Of a DNA stretch of 27,456 bases, positions 11,334 through 23,221 are shown one piece after another. Position 1 is the stretch's first letter, and each line of letters opens with the position of its first letter. The DNA lies in NCBI GenBank assembly GCA_028456385.1, contig JALNQF010000479.1, positions 1-27,456 on the forward strand. The letters are read 5' to 3'. The DNA is from Ophiosphaerella korrae (Eukaryota; Ascomycota; Dothideomycetes; Pleosporales; Phaeosphaeriaceae). Position numbers and translations under genes: made by a program. The notes under the pieces are model-generated. The model ran no database searches and was not told the DNA's origin. It worked only from the letters and a program-made list of their open reading frames with translations.

Positions 11334-11790
11334 TGTTATAGTAGTAACAAGGGAAACCGAGATAGAACTAATTAGTCTACGCTTAGCTACTAACAAAGTA
11401 TAGGATAAGTAGGGTAACAACCTATAAGATAATAGGTTTAACTAGGAAGCTAACTACAATATAGACACGTAATAAATTTGTAAATTTGTAATCTTAGTAA
11501 ATACAAAGTTGCGAAGCTATTATGTAATAAATTTGTAAATTCGCGATCTTAGTAAATACGAAGCAATAAAGCCGCTAAGATATTATTACTATATAGTTAG
11601 TAGTAACGCACATTATTAGGATAGTATTAGCAATTTAATCCTTTAACTACAGAACGCTAATACAAGACAATTGCAAAATATCTTCTATTAATATTAGTTA
11701 TTATAGATTACTTATATAGACTTTACTATTAACTCCTAATCTACTAATACTCTAATAGCTACTAGTAGTTAACGTAGGTAGCCTATAATA
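11334..11790 (+). repeat. 5' LTR of element B (457 bp)
   Basis: Identical in length to the 3' copy at 17835-18291. I count about 40 differences between the two by eye, all but two of them C/T or G/A transitions. It has a 55-bp tandem duplication at 11467-11521 and 11522-11576 built around gtaataaatttgtaaatt and atcttagtaaatac(a/g)aag, homologous to the 54-bp duplication in A. Confidence 0.95.
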
Positions 11791-11851
11791 CTTTACTAAT
11801 TTAGATATTAAGAGAAGTAAAGCGTAAGTAGCGCACAGTCTAGCTAATACG
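11791..11851 (+). other. Primer-binding position and leader of element B
   Basis: ctttactaatttag follows the LTR, then a short leader that closely matches the A leader (gcgtaagtagcg...tctagctaata) up to the inferred gag start at 11852. As in A, the site lacks a leading TGG. Confidence 0.55.
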
Positions 11852-13866
11852 ATAGTAGAAAGTTTAACTAAGAAGAGAGGTAAAGCACTTCTAAGTAGTT
11901 ACGAGTTAGACAAAACTAACTAGGTAGTAGTTAAGATATACCTAAACAACCTAATTACTAAGAAAGGGGATATACAACTAATAATTAAGGCCCTAGAAAC
12001 GTAGAATAAAGAACTACAAGATTATATTAAGTAAAACAAAATTTAAATTAAAGCTATTATAAAAGAATAAAACTAGATAGAATGAATTACCTAGAGACTA
12101 GAAATAAGTATAATAAAGAAGCTACCTAAGATACCTATACTTAAGAAATTTAATAGAATAAGAGAAAAATTAAGACCTTTTATAGTAGTAGTATAACTAT
12201 AGATTAATATATAAGTACTATACTTTAATAGAGAAGATAAAAAGGTAATATATATTAGAATACACTTTAAAGAAGATATAATAAGATAGTTTAAATCCTA
12301 CTAGATAGATTATATAATATACGCGCTAAGAATATAGAAGGATAAAACTAGAGCTATCTTTAGAAGTTATAAATACTTTACTAAACAAATAAAAGTAGTA
12401 TTTAGTAATATAGACATTACCTAATAAGCTAAAGAGAAGCTTAAAAGGCTTATATAATATAAGAGTATTCTTAAATACGTATTATAGTTTATATAACTAT
12501 TATAGAATATAGAATAGAATAAAGTATTACTAATATTACAATTTAAACAAGGATTAAATTTAAAAATCTAATACAAGATAATTTATATAGAAAAACTAAG
12601 AATACTAGAAGCTCTAAAACAATAGGTAATATAGATAGACAACAATCTTTAAGAATAAAAGAAAAATAAATATAGAAGACAACCTAAAAACTAAGACGCT
12701 AGAGACCCTATAATCCTTAACGCTAATAAGGACAAGAAATTTCGAAAGAACAAAGACTTTACGTACTTTAGATATAGTAAGAAAGGCTACTACGTAAAAG
12801 ATTATAGGTTAAAATAGAAAAAGAATATAATATATTATAAATATAGAAAACTAGGATACTTCGCAAAAGACTACAAAAGTAAGGACCTAAAGAAAGAAAT
12901 ATAGTTAAAAACAACTAAGAATAAAAAAGAAGTACTTAAGATATAGGCTAAACTTTAGAAGAAGGTAGCTAGGATTAAAGAAATATAGTATACAATACTC
13001 TATTAGACTTTTTACTACAAGGATAACTATAATATATATCTTTCTAGTAAATAGGGAGTAGGATAGTTCTTATAAAAGAATAGAGTAGTAGTAATAAAAA
13101 AAAGAATAAAAGTATAGCTAAAAGAAATAGTATATATAATAGACCTACTAATAGAAGATTTAGAAGGAGAAGAACCCTAGATACTATTAATCTAGGCTAA
13201 AGGACTAGCATAGGATAAAGAGACTACAATAGTCTCCTCTAAAGAATTATAAAGAGACGAGAAACAAACTAATATAAGAAGTACTAAGTACGCCTAGTTA
13301 AGAGCGTATAGCTATAATAGCTATATAACAATAGATATAGAGGAATAAAATAAAGAATAGAAATTTATTTAGAAATACTTACTAGTTATAAGTATAGAGG
13401 AAGCGTATAAAGACTAGAAAGAACGCAATCTTAAGGAGAAAAAGTTTATAACGTTCTAATAATAGATAGAGCAATATATAGTTATAGTAGGTAGAATACC
13501 TATATAAAGGGAATAGTAGTTTCTTGTAAGAAAAACGCAATAGATTAACAAAGCCTATACACTACGAGTACTAATAGTATACTATGTCCTAATAAACACA
13601 AGACCTAGAATAGATAGTTACTAGGTAAGAGACGATAAGAGAATAAATCCAGAATACCTAGTATATACTAAGATATTATAGATATTATACCTAAACACAA
13701 ACTACTATATATATAGAGAACTTAAAGTATAAAATTACGTATAGCCTATACAAAGAAAAGGATACGATTACGTAAATATAATTATAAGGAAAGATATCTA
13801 AGGTTAGGAAATAATTAAAATACCTAACGAAGAATGCATAGTAATTAGACTAGGCCCTAGAAGAAT
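11852..13866 (+). pseudogene. gag: Element B gag remnant and gag-protease linker
   Basis: Inferred start ATA (ATG in the ancestor) at 11852, then VESLT, in the same register as the zinc knuckles at 12761, 909 bases on, exactly as in A. The N-terminal part is rich in charged residues and Gln-derived stops (possible coiled coil). The capsid motifs KLPKIPILKKF and IREKLRPFIVV are at about 12120-12190. The knuckles read TYFRYSKKGYYVKDY and YYKYRKLGYFAKDY, with Cys and His changed to Tyr. The linker to protease continues in this frame until about 13860. There a stretch present in A (18521-18641) and at least partly in C is missing; the following protease frame is shifted by one base. Inactive. Confidence 0.86.
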
Positions 13867-16800
13867 AGATAATTTAAAGAAAGACCTAAGCAAGAAAAGC
13901 TAGAAGGTATAAGAGGCCTATACATTACGAAAATAGGTATATACTAAGGAAGGAAAGTATAAATAATAATTAATAGTAGAGCTACAAGGAACTTTATATC
14001 TAAGAAGTTCGTAGAAGGCTAAGGAATAACTTATACTACAAAGAAGTACCCTCGACAATTAAGTACAATTAAAGGAAAACTATTCTAGGAACCTATAAGG
14101 TTTAAAACAACACCCTCTACGCTAAAGCTAGAAGGATTAGAAATTAAGAATATAGTTATAGATATAACAATAATAAATAATAAATAAGATATAATACTAG
14201 GAATACTATAGTTATAGATAACTAACCTAAGAATCGATTAGAGAATAGAGAGAATTAGCTACTCTAAGAAAGAAATATTAAAAGCTAACATAGTTATATA
14301 TAAAGGAAAATTCCTAGAAGAATACAAGAAATAAGAAAAATAACTTATAGAACCTAACAACTACCTCCTAGACTATTAAATATAGGACTTAGTAATAGAT
14401 CTAGAAGAAGGAAAAAACGTAAGATAGAGCCTAGTCTATTAAAAAACTAAAGAAGAATTAAAGATTAAATGCGTATTTATATAAAAGGTAATAAAGAAAA
14501 AATAGATATAAGAATCTAAATCTTTAGTAGCTTATAGACTTATATTTATAAACAAAAAAGGGATAGATAATAAAAGACCTTACGTAGATTTTAGAAAAAC
14601 TAACGCAATAATAGATAAAAACTAATACCCCTTACTACGTATAGACAAGATACAAGACAGGCTATAGAAAGTACAAATCTTTACTAAACTAGACATCTAA
14701 AATACCTACTACTAAATTAGAATCAAAGAGGGTAATAAGTAGAAAATAGTATTTAGAACATAATATAGACTATTTAAATATACAGTTATACCCTTTAGAT
14801 TAATAAATATACTAGTAGTATTTTAAGAAAGGATAAATATAGTCCTAAGAGAATACCTAGATATATTTACATTTATATACCTAGACAATATCCTTATATT
14901 CTTAGAAATAGAAGAAGAATATATATAGTATATATACAAAGTACTAGAAAGATTAGTAAAAAGTAAAATATTTCTTAAAATAAGAAAATACAAATTTTAC
15001 ATAAAAGAAATAGACTTCCTAGGATTTATTATTAAACTAAGAAAAATACAAATAGATCTAAACAAGATTAAAACAATCTAAGAATAGCTAACACTAAAGA
15101 ACCTACAAGAAGTACAATAATTCTATAGATTAGTAAACTTTTATAGAAAACTAATAGTAAGATAGTCTAAAATAATAGAACTACTTACAAAACTTATAAA
15201 GAAGGATATACTATTTAAATAGACTTAGGAATACAATAAAGTATTTAATTAGATTAAACAACGTTTTATAGAAAACCTAGTTATTAGAATATATAACCTA
15301 GAACTACTAGTAATAGTAAAAATAGATACATCTAACTTAGTTTATAGAATAGTACTAATACAAGAAGACTAAACTATAAAACAAGAATATTTAGTTAAAT
15401 ACTTCTCTAAGAAAATAAAGCTAGTAGAGCTTAACTACCTAATTTATAACAAAGAGATACTAGCAATCTATAAAGTATTTAAATAATAGAGAGTATACCT
15501 ATAAAGAGTAAAATACTAAACAAAAGTCTATATAGACTATAAAAATCTTATAAGATTTATAATAAATAAAGACTTATTATAACGCTATACAAGATAGTAG
15601 GAGTTCTTATTAATATTTAACTTTAAAGTTATATATATAAAAGGGAAAGATAACTAATTTATAGATACCCTTAGTAGAAAACTAGACTTATAAGAAGAAG
15701 TAAACGCTACTAGTATAGTTCTAATTAAGAATAAAGAAGGATATTTAGTCCTAAATATACTAAAAATAGCTATAATACTTAAGAGAAAGAGTAGCGAGCT
15801 AGACAAATAGATTTAGAAAGAAACAAGAAAAGCTCCTAAAGAAATAAAGAAACTTAAGATCTAAGAAGGCCTTGCACGAGCCTACAAAAAAACGTATATT
15901 CTAGGAAAAATATAAAGAGAATTTATATAACAATTCTACAAACTACTAGTATATAGATATTAAAGAATTAACAAAATACTAGATAGACTACTAAGAGATT
16001 ACTATATCTTAAGAGTAAAGTAACTAGTAATAGAAGTACTATAAGACTATATAGAATACAATAGAAATAAGTATAGTAGACACACACTATATAGAATGTT
16101 ATAACTAATTAAAGTACTAGAAAGACTTTAGAAAGTTATTACAATAGATTTTATTACAAAACTACCTAAATTAAAGGACCTAATATTAGGAGTTAAATAT
16201 AATAGAATCTTAATAATAGTAGATAAACTTATAAAGTACTTATACTTTAGACTATATAAGGAGAAAAGTAGGATAGAAGTTGCTATATACTAGGTCCTAG
16301 GAACTATAATTAGCTAATACAGACTACTAGATAAGATTATTATAGATAGAGACGTAAGATTTATATTAAAACTATAGAGAACAATAATAGTATAATTAGG
16401 AATTAAATATATAATATTAATAGTATACTACTTATAAATAGATAGATAATTAAAACGTATAAACTAGATAGTAGAACAATACCTAAGATACTACCTTAAT
16501 TATAACTAAAACAATTAGGTATAGTTATTACCTATAGCATAGTTAGTATACAATAGCGCAAAGAACGTAGTAATAAGAGTATTTCCTTTCTTTGTAAACT
16601 ATAGATTTAATCCTAATATATACTAAATACTAAGAATTAAAATATCTTAGTCCCTAAGAGGAGAAAACCTTACTAATAGACTTAAGGACATATATAATTA
16701 ATTAAGACAAGACGTAGTATTTCTATAAGATTGTATAAAAAAATATTACGATAAGAAATATACAAAGGAACCCTAATTTAAAAAGGGAGAAAAAGTATAG

Positions 16801-17190
16801 TTACTATAAAGAAATATTAAAAGTAAATAACTAAGCTTAAAACTAAACTATATTAAGATAGGACTATATAAAGTAGAGAAAGAAGTTATACTAGTTATAT
16901 TTAAATTAAGACTACTAAGCAAAATAAGGATATATCTAATATTCTACGTAGTACTACTAGAAAAAGTACTACAAGATATAGAACTACTAGTATATAAAGT
17001 AGACACGTATAGAGAATAAGAAGAATAGGAAGTTAAAAAAATCCTAGTACATTAGTTCTATAATAGCAGGAACTACTACTTAGTAAAATAGATAGGAATA
17101 AATAAAAAAGGACAACTATAAGAAGAAATATAGGAACTAGAAGATAACCTTAATTACTCTAAGAAACTAAAGGAGTTCTAAAGTTAAAAC
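13867..17190 (+). pseudogene. pol: Element B pol remnant: protease, RT, RNase H, integrase, chromodomain
   Basis: One unbroken register (codon starts leave remainder 1) with only substitutions and stops. Protease at about 13966: INSRATRNFISKKF, the family DSGAT site with Asp>Asn and Gly>Arg. RT: PYVDFRKTNA at 14578 and the catalytic FIYLDNILIF at about 14870-14900 (YLDD>YLDN). RNase H: VKIDTSN at about 15320 keeps the Asp of the TDAS motif. Integrase: zinc-binding part at about 15955-16080, ITIDFITKLPK at about 16140, and IIIDRDVRF at about 16335, both catalytic Asp kept. Post-integrase block GEKV...IRIYLIFYVVLLEKVL at about 16785-16980. Chromodomain 17029-17190: EVKKIL, YYLVK*IGI (Trp>stop), LEDNLNY, KLKEF. 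The chromodomain marks it as a chromovirus, a group that targets histone-marked chromatin. It is coding-dead. Confidence 0.92.
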
Positions 17191-17834
17191 CCTCTAGAAC
17201 ACCTTATAGCAAATTAAGAAAACTAATAATACTACTACTAGATAGAGAGGCGATAGGAGCGCCTAATATAATAGGAGCTAGAGTAGCCTCTACTACATCG
17301 TCTAAATCTAATTTAGCCTCTAAGGTACAAGACTATTTAGATAACTTAGTATTATTATAAGCCTTTATCTTACAAAGATACTTAATATAAGAATAAAGCT
17401 CTACTAGCTTATAAAGAGTTAACTTACGCTTAGCTTTAGCTATAGCAAGCTATAATAATAATTACGCTTAAGCTTTATTAACAGCTTACCCTATACAACT
17501 TAGTAGAAGGAGACTATATAGAAATAGAACACTTACACTCTATAAGTAAAACCTTAGAAGAAATATATTTATACTAAATATTAGCAAGGATATACTTATT
17601 ATAGTATTTACTATTATTTAAAGATATAAGGCAAGAAAGACCTAATTTAGTACAATAACAATAAAGGAATATCTTAACCCTATTGTAAATAATACGAGCT
17701 ATAAAGAGAAGTTTATTACGCTAAGATTAGGATAGTATAGAGAGTAATAAAGAACTAAGGATTAATAAAGATATAGGATTAATAACCTTAGCGCTAGTAT
17801 AGAGAAATAAGAGACTACGTAGAAAAAGGAATAG
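17191..17834 (+). pseudogene. Conserved tail between chromodomain and 3' LTR in element B
   Basis: The pol register continues for about 215 codons after the chromodomain up to the LTR. It reads protein-like stretches such as LYNLVEGDYIEIEHLHSI at about 17485-17550, YLLLFKDIRQERP at about 17605-17650 and DIGLITLALV near 17773-17800. Stops are mostly TAA/TAG, as expected from Gln or Trp. Homologous sequence fills the same place in A (22131-22778) and D (5830-6513). I do not recognise the domain. It may be a C-terminal pol extension or a separate small ORF whose own start and stop are no longer visible. Confidence 0.6.
17821..17834 (+). other. Polypurine tract of element B
   Basis: agaaaaaggaatag immediately upstream of the 3' LTR. 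It occupies the same place as the tracts of A and D and fixes the LTR start at 17835. Confidence 0.75.
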
Positions 17835-18291
17835 TGTTATAGTAGTAATAAGGGAAACTAAGATAGAACTAATTAGTCTACGCTTAGCTACTAATAAAGT
17901 ATAAGATAAGCGGGGTAACAACTTATAAGATAATAAGTTTAACTAGGAAGCTAACTATAATATAGATACGTAATAAATTTATAAATTTACAATCTTAGTA
18001 AATATAAAGTTACAAAGCTATTATATAACAAATTTGTAAATGTGTAATCTTAGTAAACACAAAGTAACAAAGCTGCTAAGATATTATTACTATATAGTTA
18101 GTAGCGACGCACATTATTAGGATAGTATTAGTAATTTAATCCTTTAACTACGGAACGCTAATACAAGACAATTACAAAACATCTTCTATTAATATTAGTT
18201 ATTATAGATTACTTATATAGACTTTACTATTAACTCCGAATCTACTAATACCCTAATAGCTACTAGTAGTCGACGCAGGTAGCCTGTAATA
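17835..18291 (+). repeat. 3' LTR of element B (457 bp)
   Basis: Pairs with 11334-11790 and ends cctgtaata, followed by the target duplication taaat at 18292-18296. It carries the same 55-bp tandem duplication, offset 133 bases from the LTR start in both copies. Confidence 0.95.
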
Positions 18292-18296
18292 TAAAT
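18292..18296. repeat. Target site duplication of element B, right copy (taaat)
   Basis: Matches 11329-11333; element A sequence resumes at 18297. Confidence 0.93.
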
Positions 18297-21200
18297 ACTA
18301 AGAAGGGGATAATAAAATAATAGATCTAAAACACCTAGTATATTTTAAAGTATTATAGTTATTATATTTAGACAAGAACTATATTATATATAGGAACCTT
18401 AAAGTAAATAATTATATATAGCTTATATAAAGAAGAAGCTATAATTATATAAGAGTAATTCTAGTAGAAGATATCTAAGGATAGGAGATAATACTAGAAG
18501 AAGGATACGTAGTAGTAAGACTAGGATTAAAACTATCTAAGAAATACGTCTAAAGAAGACTATAGTACAAATATATATATAATAAATGTCTAAAACACAA
18601 AAAATATAAGCTTAAAGTAAGCCTATAGCTTTAAAAAGATAGATAATTTATAAAATTACCTAAGTAAGAATAGCTAGAAGGTATAAGAGGCCTATACATT
18701 ACAAAAAAAAGTATATACTAAAGAAAGAAAGTATAACTAATAATTAATAGTAGAGCTATAAAGAACTTTGTATTAAAGAGGTTTATAGAAATATAAGGAA
18801 TGCGTTATATAATAAAGAAATACCCTTAATAACTAAGTACGATTAAAGGAACACTATTCTAGGAACTTATTAGGTTTAAAATAGTTCCCTCTACGCTAGA
18901 ACTAGAAGAGATAACAATTAAAAATATAGTTATAGATATAACAACAATTAATAACAAATAAGATGTAATTCTAGGAATACTATAGTTACAAATAACTAAC
19001 CTATACATTAATTAGAGAATAGGAAAAATTAGCTATAATAAAATAGACACGCTAAAAGCTAATATAAGTACCTATAAAGGAGAATTCCTAGAAGAATATA
19101 AGAAATAAGAAAAATAGCTTATAAAACCTAAAGACTATCTTCTAGAATATTAGCTATAAGACTTAGTAATAGAACTAGTAGAAGATAAGAACGTAGAATA
19201 GAGCCTAGTCTATAAGAAAACTAAAGAAGAATCTAAAATTAAATAAGTATTTATCGAAAATGCAATAAGAAAAGGATAGATACAAGAATATAAATCCTTA
19301 GTAGTACACAGACTTATATTTATAGACAAGAAAGAAATAGATAACAAGAGACCTTACGTAGATTTTAGGAAGACTAATATAATTATAAGTAAGAACTAAT
19401 ACCCCTTACTATAAATAGATAAAATACAAGATAGGCTATAAAAAGCAAAGATCTTTATAAAACTAGATATCTAAAACGCCTACTACTAAATTAGAATTAA
19501 GGAAGGTAATAAATAGAAAATAGTATTTAGAACATAATATAAACTATATAAATACCTAGTTATACCCTTTAAACTAACAAACGCACTAGTAGCATTTTAA
19601 GAAAGGATTAATATAGTACTAAGAGAGTACTTAGATATATTTATATTCGCGTACCTAGATAATATCCTTATATTCTTAGAAATAGATAAAGAATATATAC
19701 AATATATATATAAAGTACTAGAAAGACTAGTAGAAAATAAACTATTTCTTAAAATAAGAAAATGCGAATTCTATATAAAGGAAATAGATTTGCTTAGATT
19801 TATTATTAAACTAGGAAAGATAAAGATTAACATAGAAAAGATTAAGTTAATTAACAAATAGCTAACACTAAAGAACCTAAAAGAGGTACAATAATTTTAT
19901 AGGCTAGTAAACTTTTATAGAAAGTTAATAGTAAGATAGTCTAAAGATATAGAACTTATAACAAGACTTATAAAGAAGGACACGCTATTTAAATAGATAA
20001 AAGAATATAATAAAGTATTTAACAAAATTAAAAGAAAGTTTATAGAGAACCTAGTTATTAGAATATACAACCTAGACTTACTAGTAGTAGTAAAAATAGA
20101 TACGTCTAACTTAGTCTATAGAATAGTACTAATATAAGAAGACCTAAAGACTAAAAAAGAACACTTAGTTAAATACTTCTCTAAGAAAATAAAGCTAGCT
20201 AAACTTAATTACTTAATCTACGATAAAGAGATACTAGTAATATACAAAGTATTTAAACAATAGAGAGTATACTTATAAAGAGTAAAGCACTAGACAAAAG
20301 TCTATATAAACTATAAGAATCTTATAGGATTTATAATAAATAAGGACTTGTTATAACGCTATACAAGATAGTAGGAATTCCTATTAATATTTAATTTAGA
20401 AATTATATACACAAAGGGTAAAGATAATTAATTAGTAAACGCCTTAAGTAGAAGACTAGATTTACAAGAAGAAGTAAACGCTACTAGTATAGTTCTAGTT
20501 AAGAATAAAGAAAGATACTTAGTCCTAAATATACTTAAAATAGCTGCAACACTTAAGAAAAAGAGTAGTAAGCTAAATAAATAGATTTAGAATATAACGT
20601 AAGAAGTATCTAAAGAAATAGAGAAACTAGAGATCTAAAAAGGATTTGTATAAGCTTATAGAAGAATATATATTCTAAAGAAGATCTAAAGAGAATTTAT
20701 ATAATAATTCTATAAACTACTAGTATATAGACACTAAGGAATTAATAAAACTCTAGATAGACTACTATAAGACTACTATATCCTAAAGGTAAGATAGCTA
20801 GTAATAGAAGTACTACAAGACTATATAGAATATTATAGAAATAAGTATAGTAGATATATACTATATAGAATATTATAACTAATTAAAGTACTAGAATAAC
20901 TATAGAGAGTTATTATAATAGACTTTATTACAAAGCTACCTAAGTTAAAAGACCTAATATTAGGAGTTAAGTATAATAGAATTGTAATAATAGTAGATAA
21001 GTTTATAAAATATTTATCCTTTAGGCTATATAAAGAAAAAAGTAGGATAGAGGTTACTATATACTAGATCCTAGGAACTATAATTAGCTAATATAGACTT
21101 CTAGATATTATTATTATAGATAGAGATATAAGATTTATATTAAAACTATAGAGAATAATAATAGTATAATTAGGAGTTAGATATATAATATTAATAGTAT

Positions 21201-21794
21201 ACTATCTATAGATAGATAAACAATCTAAACGAATAAATTAGATAGTAGAATAGTACTTAAGATATTACTTTAACTACAACTAAAATAACTAGGTATAGTT
21301 ACTACCTATAGTATAGTTAGTATATAATAGCGCAAAGAATATAGTAATAAGAGTATTACTCTTTTTTGTTAATTATAGATTTAACCCTAGCGTATACTAA
21401 ATACTAAGATAGGAAGTATCTTAGTCTCTAAGAGGAGAAAACCTTACTAATAGACTTAAAGAAATATATAATTAAGTAAGATAGGACGTAGAGTTCTTAT
21501 ATAATTAGATAGTAAAATACTACAACAAGAAATATTAAGAAGGACCTTAATTTAGAGAGAGAGAAAAAGTATAGTTAGTTAAGAAAAACGTAAAAAGTAA
21601 ACAACTAAGTTTAAAACTAGACTACGTTAAAATAAGACTATATAAAATTAAGAAGAAAGTTACGCTAGTTATATTTAAAATAAAGCTACTAAACAAGATA
21701 AGGATATACTTAACCTTCTATATAGTACTACTTAAGATAGTACTATAAAATGTATAACTACTAGTATATAAAGTAGATACGTATAGAGAATAGG

Positions 21795-21958
21795 TATTAT
21801 AAGTTAGAGCTTCGCTCTATACAATTTAGGTAAGCCTATAGTAGTAAGTAAGCTATATAAGCTATTTAAGCTACTCTACTATATATAAGTAGCTTAGCTT
21901 AGATAGCTCTTTAATTAATAATTATCTCCTACATATTTCTAAGCTCGCATCTTGCAAT
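21795..21958. mobile_element. 164-bp hairpin-bearing insertion in element A, MITE-like
   Basis: B and D run directly from the GPY/F-like block into the chromodomain; A has 164 extra bases here. They are flanked by aatagg on both sides (21789-21794, 21959-21964), fitting a target duplication. The centre folds back: agctatttaagctact (from about 21858) pairs imperfectly with agtagcttagcttagatagct (to about 21908). The ends are only weakly inverted (tattataagttagagctt against tattattgcaagatgcgagc on the other strand). It keeps CpA and TpG (tgca, gcat), so it seems less RIP-mutated than A. No coding capacity. The superfamily is unknown. Confidence 0.6.
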
Positions 21959-22764
21959 AATAGGAAAAATAAGAAGTTAAGAAAATCCTAGAATATTAGT
22001 TCTATAATAGCTAGAACTACTACTTAATAAAATAGATAGGTATAGATAAGAAAGGATAACTATAAGAAGATATATAAGAACTAGAAGATAACTTTAACTA
22101 CCCTAAGAAACTAGAGGAGTTCTAAAATCAAAACCTTCTAGAACGCCTAGTAGTAAACTAAGAAAACTAGCACTACTAATAGTAAATAGAGAGACGCTAG
22201 GAACGTCTAATACGATAAGAGCTAGAGTAGCCTCTACAGCGTCCTTAAGGTCTATCTTAGCCTTTAAGGCACAAGACTATTTAGATAATTTAGCGTTATT
22301 ATAAGCCTTTAGCTTACAAAGATACTTAATATAAGAATAAAGATTTACTAGCTTATAAAGAGTTAGCTTATACTTAGCTTTAGCCTCTATAAGCTATAAT
22401 AATAGTATCTCTTAAGCCTAGTTAATAGCTCGCCTTATATAATTTAGTAAAGAGAGACTACGTAGAGATTAAGTACCTATACTCTATAAGAAAAATACTA
22501 AAAAGAGTATACTTATATTAAATATTAGTAAGAATATACTTACTATAATACTTACTATCTTTTAAGGATATAAGGTAAGTACGCTTTAACTAAGTATAAT
22601 AGGCGTAAGGAAATATTTTAACCCTATTACGAGTAATACAAGTAACAAGAAGAAGTTTATTGTAATTAGAATAAGAAGATATAGAGAACAATAAGGAACT
22701 AGAAATAAACGAAGAAACTAGACTAATAACCTTAGGCCTAGGATAAAAAAACAAGAACTTACCT

Positions 22765-22778
22765 AGAGAGGGGAATAG
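22765..22778 (+). other. Polypurine tract of element A
   Basis: agagaggggaatag, the best preserved of the three tracts, directly precedes the 3' LTR at 22779. Confidence 0.78.
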
Positions 22779-23221
22779 TGTTATAGTTGTAATAAGAGAA
22801 GACTAATTTAAACTAATTAGCCCTACTATAGATAACAAAAGCACGTATAACCTATAGGGTAATAAACTTAATTAGGAAACTAACTATAATAAAGATACGT
22901 AATAACTTTATAATTCGCGATTTTAGCAAATACAAAGTATAAATCTAAATACGTAACAACTTTATAATTCGCAATCTTAGTAAATACGAAGTACAAAGCT
23001 AGCTAAAAAACATAGGTATATAGTTAGTAGTAATGTATATTATTAGGATAGTATTAGCAATCTAATCTTTAACCTAGAACGCTAATACTTAACATTGTAT
23101 ATACAAATCAACTATTATTTATAGTTATTGCTAATTACAACACGAGCTTTTGTTATTACCTCTTAATCTACTAACACTCTATAGAGGTTATTAGGAAGTC
23201 GACCCTAGTAACCCTATTATA
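22779..23221 (+). repeat. 3' LTR of element A (443 bp)
   Basis: Pairs with 9056-9498, keeps the TG start (tgttatag) that the 5' copy has lost to TA, and ends ccctattata. Followed directly by the target duplication atatt. Confidence 0.93.

Larger units (their letters stand above)
11334..18291 (+). mobile_element. Element B: full-length 6958-bp Ty3/Gypsy chromodomain retrotransposon nested in A
   Basis: LTRs 11334-11790 and 17835-18291, both 457 bp, starting tgttatag and ending taata (original taaca, the inverse of tgtta). They are flanked by taaat on both sides. The internal part carries leader, gag with two zinc knuckles, protease, RT, RNase H, integrase, chromodomain, tail and polypurine tract. 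It retains more CpA than A, C, D or E (for example acaa and gaca are still common), so it looks the least mutated, in line with being a late insertion. A 103-bp deletion relative to A lies between gag and protease at about 13860 and changes the frame. Confidence 0.95.
18297..22778 (+). pseudogene. pol: Element A linker and pol remnant: protease to chromodomain and tail
   Basis: Continues A's gag frame after B. The linker (18297-18700) includes about 100 bases lost from B. Protease: INSRAIKNF with AAT for the catalytic Asp at 18746-18748. RT: RPYVDFRKTN at about 19349 and FAYLDNILIF at about 19645-19675 (YLDD>YLDN). RNase H: VKIDTSN at about 20090. Integrase: zinc-binding part at about 20720-20850, then IIIDFITKLPK at about 20917, and IIIDRDIRF at about 21110. 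Post-integrase GPY/F-like block about 21560-21760. A 164-bp insertion (21795-21958) plus a 6-bp duplication adds 170 bases and shifts the frame. The chromodomain therefore reads in the next register from 21973 (EVKKIL, YYL*K*IGI). The tail homologous to 17191-17834 of B fills 22131-22778. Inactive. Confidence 0.9.
9056..23221 (+). mobile_element. Element A: full-length Ty3/Gypsy chromodomain retrotransposon, interrupted by B
   Basis: Complete element: two 443-bp LTRs (9056-9498, 22779-23221), leader, gag, protease, RT, RNase H, integrase, chromodomain, tail and polypurine tract. It is flanked by the 5-bp duplication atatt. It is split at 11333/18297 by element B and carries a 164-bp insertion at 21795-21958. 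Without these two insertions and their target duplications it is about 7.0 kb. Gag and pol lie in one frame (codon starts leave remainder 2) from 9560 up to the short insertion. The removed B plus duplication is 6963 bases, a multiple of three, so the original frame is directly visible. Confidence 0.93.

Noticed and set aside
11334..13870. Programmed -1 frameshift between gag and pol in B
   Set aside because: The frame offset is fully explained by the 103-bp deletion relative to A, where gag and pol share one frame.
9560..17190. Reassigned stop codons (TAA/TAG read as Gln) instead of pseudogenes
   Set aside because: Stops also replace the chromodomain Trp. Catalytic Asp, Gly, His and Cys codons show the same C>T/G>A changes, which a variant code would not produce.
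17727..17921. A 64-codon open frame on the minus strand across the pol tail and 3' LTR of B
   Set aside because: It is antisense to the retrotransposon, straddles the LTR boundary, begins at TTG and is Leu/Ser/Ile-rich only because the sense strand is purine- and A-rich. The homologous region of A gives no matching conserved frame that I can see.
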